From positions 1 through 64,000 of the forward strand of contig JAPLFY010000028.1 of the NCBI GenBank assembly GCA_026390435.1: DNA of 64,000 nt, written 5' to 3'. Below are positions 45,301-56,700 of this stretch, in pieces; the stretch's first letter is position 1; each line of letters opens with the position of its first letter. The translations under genes were made by a program, and so were the position numbers. Below the pieces are notes generated by a model. The model saw only the letters and a program-made list of their open reading frames with translations. It ran no database searches and was not told the origin of the DNA. The stretch is from Pseudomonadota bacterium. GTDB taxonomy: Bacteria > Bdellovibrionota_B > Oligoflexia > Oligoflexales > CAIYRB01.

Positions 45301-46100
45301 CGCCTAAAAATACAAACAGTTAGAAGTCCACTACGGCGCGTCGATTCGGCATCGACCACGTAATAAACATCGCTCGCTGCCGATTTGCTGCCGCCGCGTT
45401 GTCGAGGCTCAACTAAATCACGCTGAGCATGGCCGACTATCTTAAGCGCCTCGCGCCAAGAAAGTTGGTCGTGATGTCCACGATTTTTATGTTGTTCTGG
45501 CTCTTTGGGAGCTGGGGGAGCCGCATGACTTGCGGCGGAGAAGGCGCGAATCCTGCCCGAAGCATCTGGTTCAGCACTGGCAACCGCACGCATGCGGCTG
45601 ACCGTTGGCTGCAAAAAGCGAGTATGAAACCCCAGGGGGTGATCCGTGGGCGCTTTGAAATCGCACTCGACGGTGCCGTCTGCCATGCAGAGCACTGCCC
45701 AGATGTGTTTACAGTAGCCTTTACCACCGGCATAAAAGGGACAATCGCAAAGCGCGCTAATCGTTGACTGCAGACGCTTGTCGTCTAAGGCCATCTCGAG
45801 CGTGACGTGGTACTCACCGCCTTTGCCTTTGACATCGGCTGTCAGTCGTTCAGGGGCTGATTTCGTCAGCAAGACGCGACGTTGGCGGTAATAGCCTTCA
45901 CCACGCATCCGCACCTGATCTTCAATGTCTGCCGCAAGTGCAGTCGTCAAACCACCGATACCCTGTGGCGGTCTTACTCCATGCACACTTACATGATTGG
46001 CTGCGCGCTGGCCTGAACGGCCGCGTCCTCGGCGCCCTCGCCTCAAATGCGTCACTCCCTCTTGCGTCCCTATGTTAGGACGTCTTTGTGTTCTAGCCAC
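42354..46100 (-). CDS. SNF2-family helicase with SWIM zinc finger
   Basis: 1248-residue chromatin-remodeller-type ATPase of the bacterial SNF2 group. An Arg-rich basic head ([13 protein letters not shown]) precedes a SWIM finger with C118, C120, C130 and H132 in [15 protein letters not shown]. A long unknown middle with a Pro/Gln-rich linker follows. The helicase core begins near residue 780: [44 protein letters not shown], and the second RecA domain [17 protein letters not shown] to [13 protein letters not shown]. GTG start. A role in transcription recycling or repair is inferred. Confidence 0.93.
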   Translation of the reverse strand: [1248 protein letters not shown]

Positions 46101-46258
46101 TATTCCGGCGCCTTCAGTGAGTGCTGCGGGTTAATCCTTAACCTCGCCCTCGGCGGCACGGTTGCCTTGTGACCACTGTTATTAGCTTCACAGTTTGTGC
46201 GCCCAGAAGCAAGAGTAGATTTTTGCCTAGGGCCTAAAAACTGCTAGGTGATGGTTGC

Positions 46259-47211
46259 CTAAACCTTGTGGCAGGCGACGTCTCTTCCTTTCTCTATTTG
46301 CCGCATAACTGGGGTTTCGCGGCGACAGCGCTCATCCACTAATGGACATCGAGCCGAAAACCTACATCCTGGCGGGGGATTCAGTGGACTCGGCAATTCC
46401 CCCGTAAGTAACTGTTCCGGCCGAGATCTTTCACGCACCGGGTCTGGCAGCGGATTTGACGCGACTAAGGCCCGCGTGTAGGGATGAAGCGGACGGAAAA
46501 ATACTTCGTTGGAAGGACCGATTTCCACCAACTGCCCCAGGTACATGACCGCCATACGCGAAGAAATATAACGCACCATGCTAAGACCGTGCGCAATAAA
46601 AAGATAAGTTAAGCCCAGCTCCCTTTGTAATTCCTGAAGCAAAGTAACGACTTGCGCTTGTATTGAGACATCTAATGCGGAGATCGGCTCGTCACAGACG
46701 ACGAACTTTGGCTCCAGTGCTAAGGCGCGCGCTAGACCGATGCGTTGACGTTGACCGCCGGAAAATTCATGAGGAAATCGATAGGCATGCTCGGCCACCA
46801 AACCGACTCGCTCTAGCCAGGCCGCGATCCTATCTTGTCGTTCATGACGCGGCCAAAGTCCGTGAATGTCCGGGCCTTCGGCAATAATGTCGCCCACAGT
46901 CATCCGCGGATTAAGGCAGGCATAAGGATCCTGAAAGATCATCTGAGCGAGACGAGCATAGGACTTCCGCCTACTTGTACCCATCTTGCCGGCCATGGAT
47001 TCCCCGGCAAAGCGGAAATCACCCTCGGTGGCATCGTACATACGCACCAAAAGCCGCCCTAGCGTGGATTTGCCACAGCCCGACTCACCAACTAATCCAA
47101 GAGTTTCGCCTGGTTCGATGGCAAATGAGACCTTATCAACAGCATGTAATTTGATGCCGTGACCTAAATCAAACTGCTTACTCAAACCCTCAACTTCGAT
47201 GAGCGGGGTAG

Positions 47212-47215
<4 letters not shown>
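46259..47215 (-). CDS. oppF: Oligopeptide ABC transporter ATP-binding protein OppF
   Basis: ATPase of the peptide importer operon. Walker [11 protein letters not shown]-loop [14 protein letters not shown], signature [10 protein letters not shown], Walker [12 protein letters not shown] and H-loop LFIAHGLS are present; the usual H-D-L after the H-loop His is H-G-L here. C-terminal cysteines lie in [12 protein letters not shown] and ACH. The frame stays open to 47401, but ATG at 47215 overlaps the oppD stop (ATGA) and gives the family N-terminus [15 protein letters not shown]. Last gene of oppABCDF. Confidence 0.94.
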
Positions 47216-48288
<1,073 letters not shown>

Positions 48289-48303
48289 AGCCAATGCCGC
48301 CCC

Positions 48304-49791
48304 CTAAGTCCTGCCGCGCAATTTCGGATCAAATGCATCCCGCATCGAATCCCCCAACAGATAGAAGCACAACAGCGTGATGCCGAGCACCGAGGCCGGT
48401 AAGAAAAACTGAATCGGATTGACCTGCAAGCGCCTAGCTGCATCGAAAACAACATTACCCCAAGATGGCGTTGGCTGTTCCAAACCAAGGCCAAGCATCG
48501 ATAAGAACGCCTCCGATGCGATAACCCCTGGAATACGGGCAGACCAAGCAATAATGATCAGTCCCAATAAGTTGGGGCCGATATGATGCGAGATCAGCCT
48601 TTTTATCGGTGCGCCTAACAGACGGCTAGCCTGGACAAACTCTAATTCTCGCATCCGCAATACCTCACCGCGGACGATGCGCGCAAACCCAGCCCAGCTG
48701 AATGCCGTCAGCGCCACGACGAGACTGAGTACGCCCTTGCCAATAGCAACTTGCAGGATGATGAACACAAGCAAGTCCGGAAAATTATCAATAACCTCGA
48801 CGAGGCGCATGCAGACATTGTCTATCTTGCCGCCCATGAGACCTGAAAATGCGCCAAAAATCAGACCGATGAAAATACAGAGCGTGGGCACCAGAAGGGC
48901 GAGCAGCATATCCACGCGGGTACCCTTCACCATGCGCGCTAACACATCACGGCCAAGCCCGTCCGTCCCGAATAGATGCGCCCGGCCGCGCATAGTCTCA
49001 CCCACCGCTGCCTTTGGATAGATCGTTTGAGCGTCAGATAATTTTATCGTATTGATAAGTTTAGTCTCTAATACTGCAGCGCGTGCACCGTAGCTACGCT
49101 GCCCTGTGCTTAGATCGTCGACAAAGGCGACCACGGAATAAAGATAGGATTCAGACGGATCGAGTCCCATGCCGTCAAATACAGCGTGCTGCGCTGGATC
49201 GGTGAGCTCAGCAATATTCAGTCCGCGCTCAATGGTCCCGTCTGCCAGATCGCTTAGTTTTATACGGTCACTAGGTGTTACCAATAACCGGTAGACTGCG
49301 TAGCCCGACGCTCCCGACATAGTGTCCCAAACCAAGTGAACGCCGTCGACAGTGGCGGCACCATCAATGCGGAAATTCTGTGGCGGCAGCAAGTCACCGG
49401 GAGCACGAAGCGGCGCCGCAAGATCGTAGTTGGGATCGACTAGATCAACGGGAACCGCAGCGAAATCATCCACTATAAGCAGTGACTCCCCGCGAGTTGG
49501 GCCCTGATTAATATCGTGGGAGTTCTGTTGGTTTTCGTAGGCCACCCCACCTTCCGACTTGGGGAAGAACACGGGACCGACGGCGCCAGCCAGCGTGACA
49601 AACATGATGACCGCAAGCGAAGTCATAGCCAGGCCATTTTTCTTCAGTCGCATGAAGGCATCTTGAAAGTACGTCAATGCTGGTCGGGAAATATTCTCCG
49701 CAGCTGCCGCTTGGCGCTTAAGCGGCAAGAACATGTCATCGGCGATAGGGCCCCACAATGCGGAGCCGGGCGTCTGGTGATGTTGGCCCAT
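48304..49791 (-). CDS. oppC: Oligopeptide ABC permease OppC with fibronectin-III-like insertion
   Basis: Inner-membrane permease. TM1 lies at about residues 57-76 and the conserved permease core resumes at HLFGTDGLGRDVLARM (272), continuing to the EAA-type loop GEVLRMRELEFVQASRLLGAP and GLGLEQPTPSWG. Normal OppC proteins are about 300 residues; this one has 495 because about 190 residues separate TM1 from the core. Within that periplasmic loop, residues ~135-243 read like an FN3 fold: PPQNFRIDG, VHLVWDTMSGASGYAVYRL, YLYSVVAFVDD, YGARAAV. The insertion is in frame and the rest is intact. Confidence 0.9.
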   Translation of the reverse strand: MGQHHQTPGSALWGPIADDMFLPLKRQAAAAENISRPALTYFQDAFMRLKKNGLAMTSLAVIMFVTLAGAVGPVFFPKSEGGVAYENQQNSHDINQGPTRGESLLIVDDFAAVPVDLVDPNYDLAAPLRAPGDLLPPQNFRIDGAATVDGVHLVWDTMSGASGYAVYRLLVTPSDRIKLSDLADGTIERGLNIAELTDPAQHAVFDGMGLDPSESYLYSVVAFVDDLSTGQRSYGARAAVLETKLINTIKLSDAQTIYPKAAVGETMRGRAHLFGTDGLGRDVLARMVKGTRVDMLLALLVPTLCIFIGLIFGAFSGLMGGKIDNVCMRLVEVIDNFPDLLVFIILQVAIGKGVLSLVVALTAFSWAGFARIVRGEVLRMRELEFVQASRLLGAPIKRLISHHIGPNLLGLIIIAWSARIPGVIASEAFLSMLGLGLEQPTPSWGNVVFDAARRLQVNPIQFFLPASVLGITLLCFYLLGDSMRDAFDPKLRGRT

Positions 49792-49803
49792 GATAGAAAG
49801 CTC

Positions 49804-50775
49804 CTAACCAAACCGAATGCGCGGATCAATCAGTCCGTAAAGCACATCAGTGATCAAGTTGATGATGATAAAAAAGCCACCGTAAAAAACGGTAAGACCC
49901 ATCAGCACGTTATAATCGTTGTTACTGATCGAATTAAAATAAGCAGCACCTAGTCCTGGGACACCGAAGATATTTTCGATCAGCAGCGATCCCGAAATTG
50001 CCCCCACAAAAATCGGACCAAGTAAGGACACCACCGGTAGCATCGCGTTTCTTAACTGGTGCAGGGCAACAATCCGGGCAGTGGAGGCGCCTTTTGCGCG
50101 CGCTGTGCGGACAAACTCGGCAAACGACACGTCCACCATTTGACTGCGCATATAGCGCGTCATTAGCGTGATAATACCCAAGCTCAGAGTGAAGCCCGGA
50201 AGAATCACGTCGCGAAATTGCCCCCACCCTACCGGACGAAACCAAACATGCGGATTCACATGTAAATGCGTCAGCGGAAAGACGGCCAAGAAGTATTGAA
50301 CGACGTAGGCAATCAAAGCAGAAGGTATCGCGATCCCAATTACGCAAAGGAGCATAGCAAGGCGGTCAATCAAAGAATTGCGGTAAAGCGCAGCAACGAT
50401 CCCCAGCCCAAGTCCAACGGTGGTCCCGACGATTAGGGCGAAGATGCCGATAGCTGCGGATGCCGGGAAATTTTCAGCGATCATTCGGTTAACGCTACGA
50501 TCGACCGTACGAAAACTCTCGCCAAAATCGCCCTGAATAAACATCCGCTGCATCTGGATCAAATACTGATCAAAAATCGGTTTATTCAGGCCGTACTTTT
50601 CTTCAAGGTTAGCACGAACAGTGGCTGGGATTTCCTTGGTGCGTGTCAACGGATCGCCTGGCACCGCCCGCATAAAGACGAAAGTCAACGTCGCTAAAGC
50701 CCATAGAGTCAGTACCGCCATGATTAGGCGCTGACCGACGTAGCGAAAAAATCCCCAAGATAACAAATGCTGCAT
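49804..50775 (-). CDS. oppB: Oligopeptide ABC permease OppB
   Basis: Six-span permease of 323 residues. The N-terminal FRYVGQRLIMAVLTLWALATLTFVFMRAVPGDP and the downstream RYMRSQMVDVSFAEFVRTARAKGAS (EAA loop) are diagnostic, as is the closing IENIFGVPGLGAAYFNSI...VLYGLIDPRIRFG. Normal length with no insertion, in contrast to OppC. Lies 12 bp before oppC and 19 bp after oppA. Confidence 0.95.
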   Translation of the reverse strand: MQHLLSWGFFRYVGQRLIMAVLTLWALATLTFVFMRAVPGDPLTRTKEIPATVRANLEEKYGLNKPIFDQYLIQMQRMFIQGDFGESFRTVDRSVNRMIAENFPASAAIGIFALIVGTTVGLGLGIVAALYRNSLIDRLAMLLCVIGIAIPSALIAYVVQYFLAVFPLTHLHVNPHVWFRPVGWGQFRDVILPGFTLSLGIITLMTRYMRSQMVDVSFAEFVRTARAKGASTARIVALHQLRNAMLPVVSLLGPIFVGAISGSLLIENIFGVPGLGAAYFNSISNNDYNVLMGLTVFYGGFFIIINLITDVLYGLIDPRIRFG

Positions 50776-50794
50776 AGACTATTAAATCTCAGCT

Positions 50795-52465
50795 TTAATG
50801 TTTTGGTTGACCACTCCACTCCGCATAGCGGAAGTCTGGACTGAAACCAAAAGCGTTGTGGCGCATGTTCTTAAGCGCCGGAGCGACGACAAATGCACCG
50901 CCAGTTTGGTCGATAGGAACCATTGGACTTTCGTCCAGTAGCAGTGCCTCAGCTTCGGCAAAAAGCTTCACTCGAACAGCCATGTCCGATTCATGAGCCG
51001 CTTTAACTATAAGTGCCTCGTACGTTTTATTCACCCAACCGGTCATGTTGTTATCGTTACCAGCGGTGAACAGATCCATGAAGGTCATTGGGTCACGGTA
51101 ATCTGGACACCACCCCGACAGGGTCACATCGTAGTTGCCGTCGCGCGATTTTTGCAGGCGCGTCTTGAATGGGACACTTTCTACTCTGACCTCAGTATTC
51201 AGCAGCTTGGCCAGACTGTTCTGCCAATATTCGACAAATTTCTTCGCCAAGGTGCCATCGTCAGACAAGATGGTGAAAGAAGGAGGCTGAGTCTGTTTAC
51301 TGGCTGCTAGGTACTCTTTTAGGTGCTTTTGCGAACTAGGGTAATCTGCGTCCCTGCCTTTAACGGGGGCTTCACGCCTGTAGGTCATGCCCTTTTTCGA
51401 GCCAGGCATATAATCTGGAACTAGGCCCAGAGTCGGCTTATAGCCCGGTACACCAATGATTTTATTAACGAACTCGCTGCGATTGACGCCGTCGCGTACA
51501 GCCTGACGCAGGAGCTTGTTGGCAAAAGGACGCCCCGGCCGAACATTAAACGCAATGTACGTCGTACAGCCCGTGGGGAAAGTTTGAATTTTCAATTTAG
51601 CCGCTTGGGCCTGCTTGATAATTTCTGGCGACGACGTGGTTGTGTAATCGATACCGCCAGTCTGGAAATTATTGAAATTAGCTTGCGAGTCTTTCACCAT
51701 TGCCGATGATTGGATCGCCTGAACCTTCACTTTATCCGCGTCCCAATAAGTCGGTGAACGCTCAATGCGCATGGACTGTTCTTTTTGCCAAGCTGCCAGC
51801 TTGAACGGTCCGTTGCCGATAATGCTGGCGGGGTCGGTGGCAAATTTATCGCCAAACTTTTCTACGATGTCCCGACGCAGTGGATAGAAAACTTGAAACG
51901 TCGCCAGTGAATCAAAGAAAGGTACCGGACGACCTAGCTTGACCTCCAGGGTGTGGTCATCGACGGCACGAACGCCTAAGTTTTCCTTAGGTTGCTTTTT
52001 CGCGATGATGTCTTCCGCATTAAGAATACCGGCGGCTATAGCGATGAAGGAATACTCACTGGCATAAGCCGGATCAACCAGTCGCCGCCATGAGTATAGG
52101 AAATCCTGCGCTCTCACGGGCTTGCCATCTTGCCACCTAGCGCTCTTACGGATCTTAAAGGTCCACGTTTTCTTGTCCTCACTAGAAGTCATGCTCTCCG
52201 CAGTGCCGGGGATGATATTGCCAGCAGGATCATAAGACATCAGCCCCTCAAAAATGTGACCTAGCCACATCGAGCTGATGGTGTCTGCCTGTTTGGTCGG
52301 GTCCATGGATGGCGGCTCGTCGCCAGCGCTAAAGTAAACTTCTTGGCTCATTGCCCGCTCATCTTGAGGTTTTTGCTCCGCGCGCACGCCTGAGGCGTAA
52401 AAAACTGCGGCTACTAAAAAGAGAGCTGCTGCTGCGCCCCTAGTCATGGCGGACGTTAAGACCAT
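50795..52465 (-). CDS. oppA: Oligopeptide-binding periplasmic protein (SBP family 5)
   Basis: Captures peptides in the periplasm and hands them to OppBC. A signal peptide (AAALFLVAAVFYASGVRAEQ) precedes the family pattern DEPPSMDPTKQADTISSMWLGHIFEGLM, WTFKIRKSARWQDGKPVRAQDFLYSWRRL and IGNGPFKLAAW. 556 residues is typical. GAGG lies eight bases before the ATG at 52465. First gene of oppABCDF. The 258-bp gap upstream (52466-52723) holds no credible gene; it must contain the operon promoter, which is not obvious. Confidence 0.95.
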   Translation of the reverse strand: MVLTSAMTRGAAAALFLVAAVFYASGVRAEQKPQDERAMSQEVYFSAGDEPPSMDPTKQADTISSMWLGHIFEGLMSYDPAGNIIPGTAESMTSSEDKKTWTFKIRKSARWQDGKPVRAQDFLYSWRRLVDPAYASEYSFIAIAAGILNAEDIIAKKQPKENLGVRAVDDHTLEVKLGRPVPFFDSLATFQVFYPLRRDIVEKFGDKFATDPASIIGNGPFKLAAWQKEQSMRIERSPTYWDADKVKVQAIQSSAMVKDSQANFNNFQTGGIDYTTTSSPEIIKQAQAAKLKIQTFPTGCTTYIAFNVRPGRPFANKLLRQAVRDGVNRSEFVNKIIGVPGYKPTLGLVPDYMPGSKKGMTYRREAPVKGRDADYPSSQKHLKEYLAASKQTQPPSFTILSDDGTLAKKFVEYWQNSLAKLLNTEVRVESVPFKTRLQKSRDGNYDVTLSGWCPDYRDPMTFMDLFTAGNDNNMTGWVNKTYEALIVKAAHESDMAVRVKLFAEAEALLLDESPMVPIDQTGGAFVVAPALKNMRHNAFGFSPDFRYAEWSGQPKH

Positions 52466-52723
52466 GGATGTAACCTCAAACGGATGCAGTTAAACGACAA
52501 CGAGCACAGCCTCCAACGGCCCAAGCTTGTACCTTACCCTTTTCAAATGTGAGCAACGTAAGCGGTGCGAGCGAGGCTGAAGCCACAATGGTGAGCACGG
52601 AATGGCCTGCATTTTTTTTACAGGATTTTGGTCAAAATCGGCAAGTAAATAAATAGGATCGACCCTTTTGGCGCACCATCCCGACACGGGCTTAAGGCGC
52701 TAAAAATAGCGTCCCGGGGCGAG

Positions 52724-53635
52724 TCACCGGTCGCTTAGACCCAGGAACGACGCGAGCTCTACGGAGAATTTACTCCACAGGGACGGGCCCATAGACTTGG
52801 GATCGACCGCATTGTGAGCGTAGTGTGGAACTACATCCGAATCGACATTGTCCAGCGGCTGCAGGGTCCACTTGGACTGAGGATGCTCCTCTATCAAGCG
52901 AGCGATCGCCTGATAGTCGACCAATTCATCGTCTGCTGCGGCAAAAATCAGCGTCGGGATCGCAAGATTAACAGCGCTAACATCGCTAACCGCAGCGGCA
53001 CTTGCAAATACAGCATTATAGGCAGCCATTGGTAGGTGGTCATGAACTCTGTAGTCGACCGGCGAGCGACTGGGAACATCGACATCAAAGGGCAGAGCGT
53101 TGAGACCACGCAGGGCGTGCGTATACCAATTTAGACGAATGGCCGGCACCAACAGCACTCGCTTGTCATAATAGGGAACCGCTGACTGATTGATATAGTC
53201 GACATTCAGTAGGGCACCGAGTGAGACGCCGACAAAGTAGAGCGGCACATGCAATTCCTGGCTCTTGCTGGCGCCAGCCCGGGTCGCACACTCCATGTCC
53301 CTGAGCCAAACAGCCCGGGTCACCTGCTGCATTTGAGCGTAGTCGCCGTCGTGGCCGGTGAGCGTCAGGCGTAAAACCCGCACATTTTGCTGATTAAGGG
53401 ATTCAATAAGCGCCGCTAATTTATCTGGCTTCAGATTAAATCCGTGAGCCACCACAGCAACGGCCTGAGCTGGAGCCGCCTGGCGCACCTGAAATTCATC
53501 CAGACGCTTTTGCGTACCCGCACAATCCACATGCTCATCGGGTGTAGCATTTGTGACAGCAAAGCTGGTTGCAGCAACAAAGCCCCATAAGAGGAGCATG
53601 AACAAGGCTGCACGAATGATGGTGGCGGCGTACAA
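52724..53635 (-). CDS. Exported alpha/beta hydrolase
   Basis: An N-terminal hydrophobic segment (ALFMLLLWGFVAATSFAVT) looks like a signal peptide. The hydrolase fold shows the oxyanion region VVAHGFN, nucleophile elbow FVGVSLGALL with the Ser, acid candidate in IFAAADDELVD and His in VVPHYAHN. This resembles carboxylesterase/lysophospholipase-like enzymes; the substrate is unknown. Start is TTG with AGGGG nine bases upstream; an ATG 12 codons later would also keep the signal peptide. Confidence 0.82.
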   Translation of the reverse strand: MYAATIIRAALFMLLLWGFVAATSFAVTNATPDEHVDCAGTQKRLDEFQVRQAAPAQAVAVVAHGFNLKPDKLAALIESLNQQNVRVLRLTLTGHDGDYAQMQQVTRAVWLRDMECATRAGASKSQELHVPLYFVGVSLGALLNVDYINQSAVPYYDKRVLLVPAIRLNWYTHALRGLNALPFDVDVPSRSPVDYRVHDHLPMAAYNAVFASAAAVSDVSAVNLAIPTLIFAAADDELVDYQAIARLIEEHPQSKWTLQPLDNVDSDVVPHYAHNAVDPKSMGPSLWSKFSVELASFLGLSDR

Positions 53636-53724
53636 GTAGTCAAACCCCTAGTGATAGGGAAACGGTACCCGGTCCAGTGGAAAAAATCGACGGAGAATCG
53701 ATCTGGCTACCGCAGTGGCGCAAT

Positions 53725-56700
53725 TCAATGACTACACATTTGAAGGCTAGGGAATTGACCACAAACAGCCGTCTTAAGTTGCTCGACCTCGGCATCTTTT
53801 TCTCTTTTGAGTTGGGCGGCTTTAACGTCAGCTTGGTCAATTCTGTCCTGAAGCAAGGCGTATGCAGACTCGGTATGTTCGATGCGCATTTTAAGATTCG
53901 CGATTTCCGCATCTTTATGATCGCTTAAGATTTTCACGCGATCGTTTTCCGCCTTCAATTCCTGAACGGATTTGACTAGCAGAGGAGTCAATTTACCATA
54001 GTCAATCTGCCACGGGCTCTGCTGCGGGTCATCGCCGCCAACGGTGACCGCCTGCGGATAAAGTTTATAAAGCTCCTGAGCGATAAAGCCCTGCATGATT
54101 TCTTTGCTGGAATCAGCGATATAGTTATAATCGCGGACTTGAATGAGTTCTAGCAGGTCTAGGCCACGTGGACTGGCGACGATATTTTCCTTCAGTCTTC
54201 TATCGGACGTGGTGTTATAGGCGACAGTTGTAGATGAGTTTTGGCTGATACTACCCATGGCGGTACCATCAGGACGCTGGAAGTTCACGAAGTTTGCGCC
54301 TCCGATAAAGTTAGAACCAGCTTTGATCTGTAATCCATGAGAGCCAATTGTGCCGCCGGCATTATTGATCGATACCGCGTAAGCGCCATTGGCACTTACT
54401 TGTACATCTAGCTTCGCCGCCGGCACGGATGTGCCGATACCGACGTTGCCAGTTGACGCAATCACCACACGTGTAGCCATCACGTCAGCTGATGCACCCG
54501 TGACTGCAGTAGGCGCTGTCAGGAATAAGATGTTACCCGAACCGCCAGTACCCGTACCGTTACCTGCAGCAATTGTTAGATCTTTACCTAATTTATCGGT
54601 ACCAGTGATATTCGCCGTGCGTAAAACACCCCCAACCGCGGTCGCCGAGTTATCGTTAGCACCTGCCAGCAGCGTCGCGGCCCAAATAGAACCAGAACCG
54701 ATGTTGAAGCCGTTTATTAGCGTCAATGCGTTAAAAGTAGGCGATGCCGAGGTGCGGATGTCTTGCGCCGTCGACAGGCTGATGGACCCCGCACCGTTGG
54801 TGACGACGACGCCGTTGTTACCAGATGACGTTAGATAGGCAGCAGATGGGGTGGCGCCGTTACCAATGAGCAATTGACCGTTGGCAAGGACCGTTGATGT
54901 CGGTGATGCGCCAGCACCACCACCAAGCACGACGCCACCACTTGCAAGGACACCCGACGAGGCCATTGTGCTCGCCGAGTTAAAGTAAGGCATACCACCG
55001 GAAGTACCAGCGTTTAGGCCCGTACCACCATTGGCAAAACTCAAGGCTCCAGATACAGCCGCACTCGATGATAAATTTAACGCGCCAAACGCTGGTCCCA
55101 TTGCACCGACAGTGAGGACCTGGCCAGAAGTACCAGCTGCAGTGCTCGACAAATTAAGGGAACCGCTGCCGATGATCACGCCGTTGCTCGTAAATGATGT
55201 GGCACCTGTCCCGCCATAACTAACACCCAGCACACCTGCGGTGATTTTGGATGCCGGCAAGCTCGGGATATCACTGACCGCAAGATTAGTGCCACTCACC
55301 ACACGGCCTTTAGTGTCCACGGTAATTTTTGTGTAAGTGCCAGTTGCCACGCCTGTTGCAGCCAGAATAGGATTCGGATAATTGCCCGTCAAATCCCCAC
55401 CAGCGGCACCAGTTGGCGCAGCTCCCGACACCCAACTAAGCACGCCGCTACCATTTGTACTTAATAATTGTGCCGCCGCACCATCGCCACCGGGCAGAGT
55501 CCAAATGGTTGATGTGGCCAAAACATCCGGGGATTTGAACGCTACGTATTTTACCGAGCCGGGGTCGTACAGTATGATTCTCTTGGCTTCGATTCCATTA
55601 CCCCTAAGCGTGAGATCTCCGGTAAGTGTGGTTGCACCCGCCGCGATTGTACCGGTCGTGTTGATCGCCGTAGACCCAGTGATCGTGCTAGCGCCGTTGA
55701 TAGTGGCGTTATTGATCATGGGGCTAGCTAAAGTTTTGTTTGCCAGTGTAAGAGTTGCAGAATCTGTGACAACCACACCACTTGTAGGGAATACTGCGCT
55801 CGAAATAACACCAGTACCGCCGGCGGCCCTGGGCAAGATTCCAGTGACCGCGCTCGGCCGACCTAAGTTCAAAGAGCCAAACATCGGCGCCCCGCCACCA
55901 GCGGGCACAGTAAGTATCTGGTAAGCCGTGCCCGCCGCTGTTGAGTCGAGTCCGCCTAAACCGCTCCCCAGAACCACACCAAAATTATTCAGGCTAAATG
56001 TGCCAGAGCCCATATTGACTATGGTGGTTACATTAGGCGTCGCGGAACCTGTAGACGTCGTTTCCAGCGCCGAAGAAATACTTGCACTGTCAGCACGTGC
56101 GGCACTGACTGCAATCTTTGACGCTAGTATGTTTAGACCATCGACCGAGCCACTATTCGTGGCGGATACCAACTCGCTGCGGTAAGACGAATTGAGACTA
56201 AACCCAGCCATCACGCTGTCCAAACCGGCACTAGCACCGGAACTCACGCTAGCCGCATAAACACGCACGGTGGCAAGATTTTGGGTATAAGAATCCAAAT
56301 TTTCCGTCATCGCGGAAACAAGTACAGTCACCGCGCGGTCGACACTACCGGCTGTCGAGAGTTTGGCGGCAAGTCCCGAGATGCCTTGGACAGCTCCTTT
56401 GGATATCAGCCCCAAACGCGTACTTTTGTCACCAGCCTCGCTAGGCAAAGTAGAACTTCCAGCCGCTAATCCAGCTCCAATCGCCGGCAAATCGGAATCG
56501 AGGATCGTATCTTCGTCGGACCCGACGGCGCCAAGATTAGCGACCATTGCTTGCGCCGCAGCCGACAAGGCCGAGCTGATAGCCGCTGCCGAGCTGACGG
56601 CAGTCGGCACGCCATTGATACCACCGCGAGCCGTCGCCGTGAGCGCAGTGGCCATCGCCGTCATGCCTGGAGTCGCGGATGCTTCCGGTAAATAGGCGGC

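Noticed and set aside
46219-46240. Terminator behind the opp operon
   Set aside because: The TTTTTGCC/GGC-TAAAAA symmetry gives only a three-base GC stem with a bulge; too weak to call.
52490-52687. 65-codon minus-strand frame upstream of oppA
   Set aside because: No ribosome site and no protein-like pattern; the gap most likely holds the opp promoter.
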